Below, in pieces: positions 26,342 to 35,747 of a stretch of DNA of 64,000 bases (within the stretch, counting starts at the first letter, position 1; each line of letters opens with the position of its first letter). A program made the translations under genes and the position numbers. The stretch spans positions 186,001 to 250,000 of the forward strand of contig NZ_AEPB01000032.1 in the NCBI RefSeq assembly GCF_000189395.1, given 5' to 3'. The DNA is from Planococcus donghaensis MPA1U2 (GTDB lineage: Bacteria > Bacillota > Bacilli > Bacillales_A > Planococcaceae). Under the pieces are notes generated by a model that was not told the DNA's origin, made no database searches, and was given only the letters and a program-made list of their open reading frames with translations.

Positions 26342-26788
26342 TTGGAAAAAACATTTTTAATGGTTAAACCAGATGGCGTTCAACGCAACGTAATCGGAGA
26401 AATCGTCGCACGTTTCGAGAAAAAAGGATATCATTTAGCAGGTGCTAAATTAATGCAAATTCCTACTGAATTGGCTGAAGAGCATTACGGCGAGCACAAA
26501 GAACGTCCATTCTTCGGTGAATTAGTAGAATTCATCACTTCAGGTCCTGTATTCGCAATGGTTTGGGAAGGCGAAAACGTTATTTTGACTGCACGTCAAA
26601 TGATGGGCGCTACTAACCCTAAAGATGCAGCTCCAGGAACAATCCGTGGAGACTTCGCAGTAACTGTTGGGAAAAACATGATTCACGGTTCGGATTCTGC
26701 TGAAAGCGCAGAACGCGAAATCGGCTTGTTCTTCAAAGAAGAAGAATTAGTATCATACGAAAAAACAATGAACAGCTGGGTTAACTAA
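26342..26788 (+). CDS. ndk: Nucleoside diphosphate kinase
   Basis: This 148-residue enzyme transfers the terminal phosphate of ATP to other nucleoside diphosphates. The phosphohistidine motif is [16 protein letters not shown], and the N-terminus reads [20 protein letters not shown]. The TTG at 26342 is taken as start because AGAGGAG lies eight bases before it and the length (148) matches the family; an upstream in-frame GTG overlaps that ribosome site. cheR, which follows ndk in B. subtilis, is absent. Confidence 0.96.
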   Translation: MEKTFLMVKPDGVQRNVIGEIVARFEKKGYHLAGAKLMQIPTELAEEHYGEHKERPFFGELVEFITSGPVFAMVWEGENVILTARQMMGATNPKDAAPGTIRGDFAVTVGKNMIHGSDSAESAEREIGLFFKEEELVSYEKTMNSWVN

Positions 26789-26799
26789 TTTACCCTATG

Positions 26800-26832
26800 A
26801 AAAAGCCGTCCCATATGGGGCGGCTTTTTTTG
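26800..26832 (+). terminator. Terminator after ndk
   Basis: AAAAAGCCGTCCC pairs with GGGGCGGCTTTTT (one G-U) around ATAT, followed by T residues. Confidence 0.92.
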
Positions 26833-26972
26833 TTGAATATGAATATTTGATGAAGATAAAATTTTCAATTGATTGAAGTTTCACTTTATCTAATTTTAAT
26901 ATAGAATTGAAGAAATATCTTATGGTATAGTGGTACATAAATACTTTAGCACGTTGAAGGGAGAAAGTGTAA

Positions 26973-28145
26973 ATGCGTTATTTAACAGCAGGAGAATCAC
27001 ACGGTCCGCAATTGACTGCCATCATAGAGGGGTTGCCGGCGCAGTTGCCTTTAACGGCAGAAATGATTAATAAAGAATTAAAAAGACGCCAAGGCGGACA
27101 CGGACGCGGCAGAAGAATGCAAATCGAGAAAGATACGGTTGAAATTGTTTCTGGCGTTCGACACGGCAAAACTTTAGGTTCTCCTGTCGCTTTAGTCGTC
27201 AAAAATGACGATTGGAAACATTGGACCTCTATTATGGGAATTGAACCAATTGAAGAAACGGAAGAAGTGAAACGTCAAATAGCACGTCCACGCCCAGGTC
27301 ACGCCGATTTAAACGGTGGGATGAAATATGGTCACCGCGACCTTCGAAATGTCTTAGAACGTTCGTCAGCGCGTGAAACAACTGTGCGAGTAGCAGTTGG
27401 GGCAGTTGCAAAACAATTATTAGCAGAACTTGGGATCAAAATAGTTTCTCACGTTACAGAAATTGGTGGGATTAAAGTAAATCCTGAAAGTTACATTGGG
27501 AAGTCAGCAGATGAAATTCGAGAAATTGTTGAAAATGATGCTGTTTATTGTGCTGATCCATCGGTTACAAAAGAAATGACTGATTTAATCGATCAAACGA
27601 AAAAAAATGGAGACTCTATTGGGGGCACAGTAGAAGTTATCGTAGAAGGTATGCCAGCAGGTATTGGTAGCTATGTACATTATGATCGTAAGCTAGATGC
27701 GAAACTCGCTGCTGCTATTATGAGCATTAATGCTTTTAAAGGCGTCGAGTTCGGTTTAGGGTTTGAAATGGCGAGAAAGCCTGGTAGTGAAGTTCATGAT
27801 GAAATTTTATGGGACGAAGAAAATGGATATACGCGTAACACTAATAATTTAGGCGGATTTGAAGGTGGTATGACGACAGGTATGCCAATTATTGTAAGAG
27901 GTGTAATGAAGCCGATTCCTACTTTATACAAACCACTAAAAAGTGTAGATATTGAAACAAAAGAACCGTTCCAAGCAAGCATTGAACGTTCAGATAGTTG
28001 TGCAGTACCGGCAGCTTCAATTGTTGCGGAACACGTTGTAGCTTGGGAAGTGGCAAATGCATTATTAGATCAGTTTGACGCTGACCAAATGCCGCGTTTG
28101 GTTGATAACTTGAAAAACTACATGAATTACACGAAGGAGTTTTAA
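26973..28145 (+). CDS. aroC: Chorismate synthase
   Basis: This 390-residue FMN-dependent enzyme converts EPSP to chorismate, the branch-point of aromatic synthesis. Signatures are [52 protein letters not shown] and ERSSARETT. It opens the aroC-aroB-aroH-tyrA-aroA operon, and aroB starts three bases after its stop. The ribosome site is AAGGGAGAAAG. B. subtilis names this gene aroF. Confidence 0.97.
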   Translation: MRYLTAGESHGPQLTAIIEGLPAQLPLTAEMINKELKRRQGGHGRGRRMQIEKDTVEIVSGVRHGKTLGSPVALVVKNDDWKHWTSIMGIEPIEETEEVKRQIARPRPGHADLNGGMKYGHRDLRNVLERSSARETTVRVAVGAVAKQLLAELGIKIVSHVTEIGGIKVNPESYIGKSADEIREIVENDAVYCADPSVTKEMTDLIDQTKKNGDSIGGTVEVIVEGMPAGIGSYVHYDRKLDAKLAAAIMSINAFKGVEFGLGFEMARKPGSEVHDEILWDEENGYTRNTNNLGGFEGGMTTGMPIIVRGVMKPIPTLYKPLKSVDIETKEPFQASIERSDSCAVPAASIVAEHVVAWEVANALLDQFDADQMPRLVDNLKNYMNYTKEF

Positions 28146-28147
28146 GC

Positions 28148-29221
28148 ATGAAGCAATTGCAGGTCGAAGCTGATCATCCTTATCTTGTCCATATTGGTGC
28201 CGGAGCATTCGATTTGTTTGCGGATACTTATCGCCCCTTACTAGATGCAGCTGACCAGATTGTGGTTATCGCAGATGAAAAAGTGGCCGAGCTTCACTTA
28301 CAATATTTGTTGAATTATTTAACGGATTGGGACATTCGTGTATTAACGATTCCTGCCGGGGAAAGTGCGAAATCTGTGGAGACCTTTATGGCCTGCCACA
28401 GCTTTCTTCTATCTGAAAACTGTTCTCGAAATTCGTTATTATTAGCATTTGGTGGAGGAGCTACAGGAGACGTTGTAGGATTTGTCGCTTCGACATTTAT
28501 GCGCGGCGTACCCTTTATTCAGCTTCCGACAACAATCTTGGCACATGATAGTGCAGTGGGCGGAAAAACAGCGATCAATCACGAGTTAGGCAAGAATATG
28601 ATTGGGACGTTTTATCAACCGAAAGCTGTTTTGTACGACAGTGGATTATTAAGCACTTTACCACCTGGAGAAGTTCGTTCTGGAATGGCGGAAGTGATCA
28701 AACACGCTTTTATTTCTAATGAACAGTGGCTATCAGAACTATTAGCAATCGAAGATTTTAGTCTTTTGACAGAGGATGAATTGAACCGTCATTTAGAAAA
28801 AGGAATTGCTGTTAAAGCAGCAATTGTTGAAGAAGATGAATTTGAAGGTGGCGTCCGGAAATACTTGAATTTTGGTCATACTTTAGCTCATGCGATAGAA
28901 GGCCATCTAGGCTATGGTGAAATTACACATGGCGAAGCGGTCGTTCTTGGAATGTCTTATGCGTTATTGTTATCAGAGCATAAGAATTTGGCTGAGTTTG
29001 TTCAGTGGTCAAAGGTCAACAAGTATCCGCTCCACTTGCTAAAGGAAATTCAGTTTGAAGCATTATTGCCATATATGAAAAAAGATAAAAAGTCATCAAA
29101 AGGAAGACTGAATTTTGTTCTTCTAGAACAGACGGGTCATCCATATGTGGACAAAATAGATGAACAGCGTGCCTTTGCAGCATACGAAAAATTAGTTTCA
29201 CAGATAGGAGAAGTGATTTGA
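28148..29221 (+). CDS. aroB: 3-dehydroquinate synthase
   Basis: This 357-residue NAD- and metal-dependent enzyme forms 3-dehydroquinate from DAHP. It has the nucleotide-binding block LLAFGGGATGDVVGFVAST, PTTILAHDSAVGGKTAIN, and metal ligands in KYLNFGHTLAHAIEG and THGEAVVLGM. The N-terminal residues MKQLQVEADHPYLVHIGAG fit the family. It is flanked tightly by aroC and aroH, with translational overlap at both the start region and the stop. Confidence 0.96.
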   Translation: MKQLQVEADHPYLVHIGAGAFDLFADTYRPLLDAADQIVVIADEKVAELHLQYLLNYLTDWDIRVLTIPAGESAKSVETFMACHSFLLSENCSRNSLLLAFGGGATGDVVGFVASTFMRGVPFIQLPTTILAHDSAVGGKTAINHELGKNMIGTFYQPKAVLYDSGLLSTLPPGEVRSGMAEVIKHAFISNEQWLSELLAIEDFSLLTEDELNRHLEKGIAVKAAIVEEDEFEGGVRKYLNFGHTLAHAIEGHLGYGEITHGEAVVLGMSYALLLSEHKNLAEFVQWSKVNKYPLHLLKEIQFEALLPYMKKDKKSSKGRLNFVLLEQTGHPYVDKIDEQRAFAAYEKLVSQIGEVI

Positions 29222-29604
29222 TGATACGTGGAGTAAGAGGGGCAATTACGGTTACTGCAGATCAGGCGGAAGAAGTGCTAAAAGAAACAAAACGTCTAGT
29301 TTTGGAAATGGCCAAAGAAAACAAAATTGATCCAGAAGATGTCGCATCAGTCATCATTTCAACAACAACTGATATTTCGTCAGCTTTTCCTGCAAAAGCC
29401 GTTCGAACAATAGAAGAATGGAATTATGTGCCGGTCATGTGCACACATGAAATGGACGTTCCTGGCAGTATGCCTTTATGTATTCGTGTCATGATGCATG
29501 TAAATACCGAGCTAAACCAAAAAGAAATTCATCACGTATATTTAAATGAAGCGACAAAACTACGTCCGGATCTATCAGCAAAAAGCCAGGTGATTTCAAA
29601 GTGA
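29221..29604 (+). CDS. aroH: Chorismate mutase, AroH type
   Basis: This 127-residue monofunctional mutase converts chorismate to prephenate. It has the trimeric AroH family N-terminus MIRGVRGAITV and the Arg/Glu active-site regions PAKAVRTIEEWNYVPVMC and PLCIRVMMHVNT. The start at 29221 (not the TTG at 29218) gives exactly the B. subtilis length. It is followed with a GTGA overlap by tyrA; in B. subtilis the six trp genes and hisC lie at this junction. Confidence 0.95.
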   Translation: MIRGVRGAITVTADQAEEVLKETKRLVLEMAKENKIDPEDVASVIISTTTDISSAFPAKAVRTIEEWNYVPVMCTHEMDVPGSMPLCIRVMMHVNTELNQKEIHHVYLNEATKLRPDLSAKSQVISK

Positions 29605-30689
29605 CCAAACACATATTAATCATCGGATTGGGCTTAATCGGGGGATCATTGGCAAAAGCGCTTCAGCGCAACAAGGATATCCATGTTGCGGGCTATGATT
29701 CAAGTGCATTAACAGCACGAAAAGCTTTTAAGATGGGTATCATACATAGTTCACCGCCATCACTTGAGCAAGCTGCAGCGGAAGCCGATGTTATTGTTTT
29801 TGCCACACCAGTAGGTGCAACGATCAAGTTGATGGAGCAAAGTAAGTACTGGAATTTAAAAGACGATGTTATTTTGACAGACACGGGAAGTACAAAATTG
29901 CAAATCATGGAAGCTTCTAAAAAGCTGAATCACCTGTTTATTGGTGGTCATCCAATGGCAGGTTCGCACAAAAGCGGTGTCGAAGCTGCAAAAGAAGTGC
30001 TTTTTGAAAATGCATTTTATATTTTAACGCCTGACGAAAAAACGGATGAAAAAAGTCTTCAGTTTCTTAAAGATTTATTGTCTGTAACAAAAGCCAAGAT
30101 TAAAGTGTTAGCAGCAGAAGAACATGATCACATGACGGCTGTAGTCAGCCATTTTCCGCATTTGATCGCAGCGTCACTCGTTCATCAATTAGACCAAGAA
30201 GAGAAATTCCCTTTTGCACGGCAATTGGCTGCAGGTGGTTTTCGAGACACTACACGGATTGCCTCGGCAAATCCGGAAATGTGGCGAGATATCACCACTC
30301 AAAACAACGCCATGATTGTTCATCAATTAGACAACTGGATGCAGCAAATGGAACAATTAAAAGAAATGCTTCAACAAAATGATCCAGAACCCATTGAACA
30401 ATTTTTCAATCACGCAAAAATTGTGAGAGATGAGCTCCCGATTGCTGGTCACGGGGCAATGTTCTCTGTATTTGATTTGTACATAGATATACCAGACGTA
30501 CCAGGTATTATTTCTGAACTGACGGGTTATTTAGCAGAAGAACACATTAGCATTGTCAATATTCGGATTTTAGAAACACGTGAAGACGTATTTGGTATTC
30601 TGGTCATTAGTTTTCAAACAAACGAAGACCGTCTGCGTGCACAAAAATGTATTTCGTCAAGAACAGTTTACGATACATATATTTCCTGA
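29601..30689 (+). CDS. tyrA: Prephenate dehydrogenase
   Basis: This 362-residue NAD-dependent enzyme makes 4-hydroxyphenylpyruvate for tyrosine. It has the Rossmann motif [26 protein letters not shown], the catalytic-site block [17 protein letters not shown] with conserved His and Ser, and a C-terminal ACT domain (about 290-360, [20 protein letters not shown]) that would sense tyrosine. The GTG start overlaps the aroH stop. Confidence 0.95.
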   Translation: MTKHILIIGLGLIGGSLAKALQRNKDIHVAGYDSSALTARKAFKMGIIHSSPPSLEQAAAEADVIVFATPVGATIKLMEQSKYWNLKDDVILTDTGSTKLQIMEASKKLNHLFIGGHPMAGSHKSGVEAAKEVLFENAFYILTPDEKTDEKSLQFLKDLLSVTKAKIKVLAAEEHDHMTAVVSHFPHLIAASLVHQLDQEEKFPFARQLAAGGFRDTTRIASANPEMWRDITTQNNAMIVHQLDNWMQQMEQLKEMLQQNDPEPIEQFFNHAKIVRDELPIAGHGAMFSVFDLYIDIPDVPGIISELTGYLAEEHISIVNIRILETREDVFGILVISFQTNEDRLRAQKCISSRTVYDTYIS

Positions 30690-30705
30690 GAGGGTGGATG
30701 ACTCC

Positions 30706-31989
30706 ATGGCATTATCGTTAGCATTTAAAAAACCAAGCTTAAAAGGTAGCATACAGGTCCCGGGAGACAAATCTATTTCTCATCGGGCCATCATGTTCGG
30801 ATCAATCGCAACAGGCACCACCACAGTAGAAGGCTTTCTTATGGGTGATGATTGTTTAAGTACAATTTCTTGTTTTAGAAAACTCGGCGTGAAAATTGAT
30901 GTTACAGACGACTTAGTCACCATTCAAAGCGAAGGTGAAGCGTCTTGGAAAGAGCCGTCTGAAGTTTTGGATACAGGAAATTCTGGAACGACTACTCGCT
31001 TAATGCTGGGACTATTAGCTAGCACATCGTTTCATTCCGTAATGGCTGGGGATGAGTCGATTGCTAAACGTCCTATGAAGCGCATTATCAATCCACTTCG
31101 TGAAATGGGTGCGGATATTCGCGGACGACAAGATGGACAATTTACACCGTTAGCAGTTCAAGGAACTCAGTTAAAAGCAATTGACTATACATTGCCAGTT
31201 GCAAGTGCGCAAGTAAAATCTGCTATTCTTCTAGCAGCTTTAAAAGCGGATGGTCAAACGGTCATTCACGAACCTATCGCATCTCGTGATCATACTGAAA
31301 TTATGTTGGAACATTTTGGCGCAACAGTTAATCGTGAAAATCACGTAATTAAGCTCGAAGGTGGACAAAAGTTGACGGCAGCTCACGTTCAAGTTCCTGG
31401 AGACATTTCGTCTGCAGCGTTTATGATTGGAGCGGCATTGATCACAGAAGATAGTAAAGTCACTCTTACAAATGTAGGGATTAATCCAACACGTACAGGT
31501 ATTTTAGATGTAGTTGAAAAAATGGGCGCTGTAATTGAAATAGAAGAAAAAGAAACTGCGGGTGAACGCTCAGCTGACTTAACCATTTCTTCTAGCACTT
31601 TAAAAGGTACCGAAATTAGTGGTGATCTCATCCCGCGTTTGATTGATGAGATTCCGCTGATCGCTTTAATTGCAACGCAAGCGGAAGGAACGACTGTGAT
31701 TAAAGATGCTGAAGAATTACGCGTAAAAGAAACAGATCGCATAGCTGCTGTTGTGACTGAATTGTCGAAAATGGGCGCGAATATCGAAGCAACCGAAGAT
31801 GGCATGATTATTCACGGACCAACCGTTTTGTCGGGTGCTGAAATGACTTCTTATGGAGATCACCGTCTTGGCATGATGGCAGCCGTAGCAGCTTTAGTAG
31901 CCTCGGATGAAGTTGCGATTGACGACCCAGAATGCATTTCGATTTCGTATCCAAACTTTTTTGAACAACTGAATTTACTGACAAATTAA
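30706..31989 (+). CDS. aroA: 5-enolpyruvylshikimate-3-phosphate synthase
   Basis: This 427-residue enzyme joins PEP to shikimate 3-phosphate. It has [18 protein letters not shown] and [18 protein letters not shown] (substrate and PEP sites), then [15 protein letters not shown]. The Ala in NSGTTTR suggests the class II-like low-GC type, judged from overall pattern only. The ATG at 30706 follows GAGAGGGTGG by eight bases; the long open frame upstream is inside tyrA. The gene closes the aro operon, followed by a terminator. B. subtilis name: aroE. Confidence 0.95.
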   Translation: MALSLAFKKPSLKGSIQVPGDKSISHRAIMFGSIATGTTTVEGFLMGDDCLSTISCFRKLGVKIDVTDDLVTIQSEGEASWKEPSEVLDTGNSGTTTRLMLGLLASTSFHSVMAGDESIAKRPMKRIINPLREMGADIRGRQDGQFTPLAVQGTQLKAIDYTLPVASAQVKSAILLAALKADGQTVIHEPIASRDHTEIMLEHFGATVNRENHVIKLEGGQKLTAAHVQVPGDISSAAFMIGAALITEDSKVTLTNVGINPTRTGILDVVEKMGAVIEIEEKETAGERSADLTISSSTLKGTEISGDLIPRLIDEIPLIALIATQAEGTTVIKDAEELRVKETDRIAAVVTELSKMGANIEATEDGMIIHGPTVLSGAEMTSYGDHRLGMMAAVAALVASDEVAIDDPECISISYPNFFEQLNLLTN

Positions 31990-32013
31990 CTCTCCATTTT
32001 GGAGAGTTTTTTT
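31988..32013 (+). terminator. Terminator after the aro operon
   Basis: AACTCTCC and GGAGAGTT pair around ATTTT, followed by a T run. The stem includes part of the aroA stop region. Confidence 0.85.
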
Positions 32014-32076
32014 ATTATGATAATAGCTACATTTCGTGTAGGATGAATGTAAGAATGTGAAGGAATAGGTGATAGT

Positions 32077-33330
32077 ATGGCGAATATTGAACAAATACAA
32101 AAAGCAGTGGAACAAGGAGATCCTAATCTTCTAAACACTTTACTAGATGATTATTTACTTAAAGGTGATCCAGATGAGCAATATGGTTTATCTGAATGGC
32201 TAGCAGAAATAGGCTTTGTCGAGGAAGCCATTAAAGTACTCGAACATTTACAATACATCTTTCCTGAAGAAGCCCAACTGACGATCGACAAAGCCAATTT
32301 GTTAATTGATGCTGACCGCGAAGATGATGCATTAAATGCCTTGATGGAAATTCCGAAAGACGATGAATTGTATGCTCAGGCGCTTGTAACCTTAGCTGAC
32401 TTGTTCCAACTACAAGGTTTGCTTGAAGCGGCTGAGAATCGTTTGAACGAAGCGATAGACTTAATGCCAGAGGAACCCCTTTTGCAGCAAGCAAAAGCGG
32501 AACTTTTGCTAGATTCTGGACGTTATCTTGAGTCGGCTAAAATTTATCAAGAGCTTGAAGCACAGCATGTGGTCATAGAAGGAGTCAATATTTCTGAACG
32601 ACTAGCTGAAGTATATAGTGCAGGAGCGGCCTATGAAGAAGCGCTGCCTTATTATGAAAAAGCGCTTGAAGACTTAGCAACGCCAGATGTGTTGTTTGGC
32701 GCGGCATTTGCGGCATTCCAAACGCGTCAATACGAGATGGCTGTACGTCGCCTCGATGAATTAATCGGCATTGATCCAGATTATTTTTCTGCGTATTTAT
32801 TAAAAGCACAAAGCTACAATATGGCAGAAGACTATCAACCTGCTTATCAAGCAATAAGTGAGGGTCTTGCTAGAGATGAATTTGATAAAGAGTTGTATTT
32901 ATTCGCCGGCAAACTTGCTTTAAAACTTGGGAAAGCAGAAGAGGGTGTGGAGCATCTTCGTCAAGCAATTGCATTAGACCCAGAGTACATGGAAGCAATT
33001 TATACATTAGTATCTTACTTCCATGCGCAAGAACAAGATGAAGAAGTTCTTGAGTTGGCAGAAATGGTAGTTGAAAGTGGCGATGACTGGGCAGGTCTTT
33101 ACCCAATGGTAGCAGAAGCCTATGAACGCACAGAAAATTATAAGCAAGCAACAGTTTACTACGATAAAGCTTATTCGTCGTTTAAAGATGATGCGGATTT
33201 TTTGAAAAAATATACCTTATTTTTAATAGAAGAAGGAAAAAGAGAGCGCGCTCTCGAAATAATAAAAGAACTGCAAGTGCTAGAACCAGAAAATCCAGAA
33301 TGGTTTGATTGGCAGCAGTCTTTTGAATGA
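32077..33330 (+). CDS. ypiA: YpiA, tetratricopeptide-repeat protein
   Basis: This 417-residue cytoplasmic protein is made almost wholly of TPR-type helical pairs (for example AYEEALPYYEKALEDL, KAEEGVEHLRQAIALDPEYM and NYKQATVYYDKAYSSF). These form a superhelical scaffold for protein contacts, and no catalytic domain is visible. It heads ypiA-ypiB-ypiF upstream of qcrABC, as in B. subtilis. Its stop overlaps the ribosome-site region of the next gene. The function is unknown. Confidence 0.88.
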   Translation: MANIEQIQKAVEQGDPNLLNTLLDDYLLKGDPDEQYGLSEWLAEIGFVEEAIKVLEHLQYIFPEEAQLTIDKANLLIDADREDDALNALMEIPKDDELYAQALVTLADLFQLQGLLEAAENRLNEAIDLMPEEPLLQQAKAELLLDSGRYLESAKIYQELEAQHVVIEGVNISERLAEVYSAGAAYEEALPYYEKALEDLATPDVLFGAAFAAFQTRQYEMAVRRLDELIGIDPDYFSAYLLKAQSYNMAEDYQPAYQAISEGLARDEFDKELYLFAGKLALKLGKAEEGVEHLRQAIALDPEYMEAIYTLVSYFHAQEQDEEVLELAEMVVESGDDWAGLYPMVAEAYERTENYKQATVYYDKAYSSFKDDADFLKKYTLFLIEEGKRERALEIIKELQVLEPENPEWFDWQQSFE

Positions 33331-33344
33331 AAGGAGGAAATTTC

Positions 33345-33905
33345 ATGACCGCTTCAGTATCAGTAGGTGAAAAAAAGCAATTTGTCCGTTGGTTCTTACA
33401 ATCATACAAGATGAAAAGACGTGAATGCATTTGGATTTTAAATTATATGTTGAGCAACGAAGACCTGCTTGAAAAAACCCATTTTGTTGAAGAAGCGCAT
33501 TATTGTCCACGTGCAATGGTCATGTCCTCAACAGATTCAAAAGAAATTCCTTTTCGCTTTTATAAAGGGAATTTAATGACCGCGGATGCAGAAAAATCAT
33601 TTCATGATTTGCGTCTAAATCCCGATGAACATTTGTATATCCAATTGAATTTTCCTAACATTCCTCCGCCGACATTGTATTTATCGGTATTGGAAGAAAA
33701 TCCATATATACCTGAAGATGCATCTATCGATGAACAAGATCGTCAAATTGCTGAGGGAATTTTAAAAGAAAGTATGTCTGTTTTCCATGAGGAAACGATT
33801 TACAGACAAATTGACGAAGCATTAGATGCTAATGATCGCGATCGCTTTTTTGAACTGTCGGCGATATTGCAGGCGTTCAAAGCCATTAAAAAAGACGGAG
33901 AGTGA
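33345..33905 (+). CDS. ypiB: YpiB, UPF0302 protein with IDEAL domain
   Basis: This 186-residue protein has an N-terminal UPF0302 region (VRWFLQSYKMKRRECIWILN, then VEEAHYCPRAMVMSS) and a C-terminal IDEAL domain (residues about 150-186, with RQIDEALDANDRDRFFELSA). The biochemical role is unknown. The ATG at 33345 is chosen: AAAGGAGG lies eight bases before it, whereas the earlier in-frame ATG at 33327 overlaps the ypiA stop and contains that ribosome site. Confidence 0.87.
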   Translation: MTASVSVGEKKQFVRWFLQSYKMKRRECIWILNYMLSNEDLLEKTHFVEEAHYCPRAMVMSSTDSKEIPFRFYKGNLMTADAEKSFHDLRLNPDEHLYIQLNFPNIPPPTLYLSVLEENPYIPEDASIDEQDRQIAEGILKESMSVFHEETIYRQIDEALDANDRDRFFELSAILQAFKAIKKDGE

Positions 33906-33914
33906 AAATACGCT

Positions 33915-34367
33915 ATGCATTTTATCGGCAAAGAAATTGATCAATATTTGAGCCAACAAGATTATATAGATACAGCTGTTGTACCACTTTTGCAATTAGA
34001 TTTAAGTGAAACAGGGATGAAATCCAGTGCAGGCGCTTCCGAATACTTGCAAAACTTAACTGCTCTACTAGAAAAACAATTTAAAGGGCGGATACTTTTG
34101 CTTCCGCCTATTTCTTATGGCAAAATAGCAAATCGTCAACGAATTGCAGATGAACTGTTGGAAGAATTACAGCATACGAAGTTTAAACATATCTTTTATT
34201 TAACAACGGATTCAGAATGGCGAATGATTGATAGCCTGAAAAATGTTTTATGGCTTCCGGCAATTCCGATGGAGGATATGGACCAATCCTTCAAAAACTC
34301 AGTCATGGAAGACCAATTGAGACAGGTATTGCCGCTATTTACAAAAGAATGGTCACATCATTCATGA
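33915..34367 (+). CDS. ypiF: YpiF-like protein (DUF2487)
   Basis: This 150-residue soluble protein has no recognisable catalytic motif. Its start MHFIGKEIDQYLSQQDYIDT and its place between ypiB and qcrA match the DUF2487 family of Bacillales. The ribosome site is GGAGAG. It precedes the promoter of qcrABC, so it ends the ypi group. Confidence 0.8.
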   Translation: MHFIGKEIDQYLSQQDYIDTAVVPLLQLDLSETGMKSSAGASEYLQNLTALLEKQFKGRILLLPPISYGKIANRQRIADELLEELQHTKFKHIFYLTTDSEWRMIDSLKNVLWLPAIPMEDMDQSFKNSVMEDQLRQVLPLFTKEWSHHS

Positions 34368-34371
34368 AATG

Positions 34372-34380
34372 TTCACAAAC
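34372..34380. promoter_or_regulatory. Possible ResD-type site upstream of qcrA
   Basis: TTCACAAAC, whose complement is GTTTGTGAA, resembles the TTTGTGAAT pattern that I recall for ResD binding. It lies 25 bases upstream of the qcrA -35. One short match can arise by chance. Confidence 0.3.
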
Positions 34381-34404
34381 TGCTTGAATAGGCTATATGC
34401 GATA

Positions 34405-34433
34405 TTGACCTTAAGATTTGATTGATATATCAT
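34405..34433 (+). promoter_or_regulatory. Sigma-A promoter for qcrABC
   Basis: TTGACC (34405-34410), a 17-base spacer and TATCAT (34428-34433) lie about 70 bases before the qcrA start. Confidence 0.65.
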
Positions 34434-34507
34434 TAGGTTGTCCTAGTAATTATATTTGAATGAGTATGTCCATTGGACTGACCTTGAATGTTAGAGGGGG
34501 GAAAAGG

Positions 34508-35011
34508 ATGAGTAATAATCGTGTATCACGACGTCAATTTTTAGGCTACACTTTAACTGGTGTAGGTGGTTTCATGGCAGCAGGTATGTTGATGCCAATG
34601 GTTCGTTTTGCAGTAGACCCGATTCTTCAGCAACATGAAGGCGGAGACTACGTTTTAACTGATCAAGCTGTAGCTGATATTACGGAAGAGCCAGTACGTG
34701 TCGACTTTACATTTGAACAAACAGACGCATGGTACAAATCTGAAGTAACAAATTCAGCTTGGGTGTATAAAGAAGGCGATAAACTAATCGCACTTTCACC
34801 AGTTTGTAAACATTTAGGATGTACAGTAAACTGGGCGGGAGATCCAGAACACCCGACACAATTCTTCTGTCCATGTCACGCAGGCCGTTATGAGAAAAAC
34901 GGACAAAACATCCCGGGAACACCGCCGCTTGGACCACTCGATGAGTACCAAGTTAAAGAACAAGATGGTTTTGTTGCAATCGGCGCAGTAAGAGACAACA
35001 CATTAGTTTAA
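34508..35011 (+). CDS. qcrA: QcrA, Rieske iron-sulphur subunit of menaquinol:cytochrome c reductase
   Basis: This 167-residue Rieske protein starts with a twin-arginine-like signal anchor (SRRQFLGYTLTGVGGFMAAG). The 2Fe-2S ligands are in CKHLGCTVNW and CPCHAGRYEKNG, giving the C-x-H...C-x2-H pairs, with GPPLG-type residues TPPLGPLDEY following. It passes electrons from menaquinol to QcrC. The ATG at 34508 is used (AGAGGGGGGAAAAGG upstream), matching the 167-residue B. subtilis protein; the frame is open to 34460. Confidence 0.96.
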   Translation: MSNNRVSRRQFLGYTLTGVGGFMAAGMLMPMVRFAVDPILQQHEGGDYVLTDQAVADITEEPVRVDFTFEQTDAWYKSEVTNSAWVYKEGDKLIALSPVCKHLGCTVNWAGDPEHPTQFFCPCHAGRYEKNGQNIPGTPPLGPLDEYQVKEQDGFVAIGAVRDNTLV

Positions 35012-35032
35012 TAGTTAGGGGGTACGACACCA

Positions 35033-35707
35033 GTGCTAAACAAGTTATATGATTGGGTTGATGAGCGATTAGACATTACGCCTATCTGGCGTGATATTGC
35101 TGACCATGAAGTACCTGAGCACGTAAACCCCGCACACCACTTTTCAGCATTTGTTTATTGTTTTGGGGGACTTACGTTTTTCATTACAGTAATTCAGATC
35201 TTATCCGGTATGTTCTTAACAATGTATTATGTGCCAGATATTGAAAATGCTTGGCAGTCGGTTTATTATCTTCAGAACGAAGTTGCTTTTGGAGAAATCG
35301 TGCGTGGGATGCATCACTGGGGAGCTTCTCTTGTAGTTGTTATGATTTTCCTTCATACACTACGAGTATTCTTTACAGGTTCTTATAAGAAACCTCGTGA
35401 GCTAAACTGGGTAGTAGGTGTACTACTATTCGGCGTAATCCTTGGATTAAGTTTCACAGGTTACTTGCTTCCATGGGATATGAAAGCTTTATTTGCAACA
35501 AAAGTTGGGATTGAAATTGCAGCATCTGTACCGGTAATCGGTGAATCGATCAAAATTCTATTAGCTGGGGATTCAACTATCCTTGGTGCACAGACTTTGA
35601 CACGCTTCTTCGCTATCCACGTCTTCTTCTTACCTGCAGCGTTGCTTGGGTTGCTAGCTGCTCACTTTATCATGATTAGAAGACAAGGTATTTCAGGACC
35701 GCTATAA
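35033..35707 (+). CDS. qcrB: QcrB, cytochrome b subunit
   Basis: This is the 224-residue cytochrome b6-type subunit with four transmembrane helices. Haem-ligand histidines are in RGMHHWGASLVVVMIFLHTL and RFFAIHVFFLPAALLG, and the family sequences MYYVPDIENAW and GYLLPWDMKALFATKVG are present. Length and sequence agree closely with B. subtilis QcrB. It starts at a GTG after TTAGGGGG. The remaining helices of a full cytochrome b lie in QcrC. Confidence 0.97.
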   Translation: MLNKLYDWVDERLDITPIWRDIADHEVPEHVNPAHHFSAFVYCFGGLTFFITVIQILSGMFLTMYYVPDIENAWQSVYYLQNEVAFGEIVRGMHHWGASLVVVMIFLHTLRVFFTGSYKKPRELNWVVGVLLFGVILGLSFTGYLLPWDMKALFATKVGIEIAASVPVIGESIKILLAGDSTILGAQTLTRFFAIHVFFLPAALLGLLAAHFIMIRRQGISGPL

Positions 35708-35747
35708 TTCATTCTGCAACAAGGATTTTTTTAAGGAGGGAACACTT

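Noticed and set aside
31389..31805. 138-codon minus-strand frame inside aroA
   Set aside because: Shadow of a strongly supported gene on the plus strand, with no start signal.
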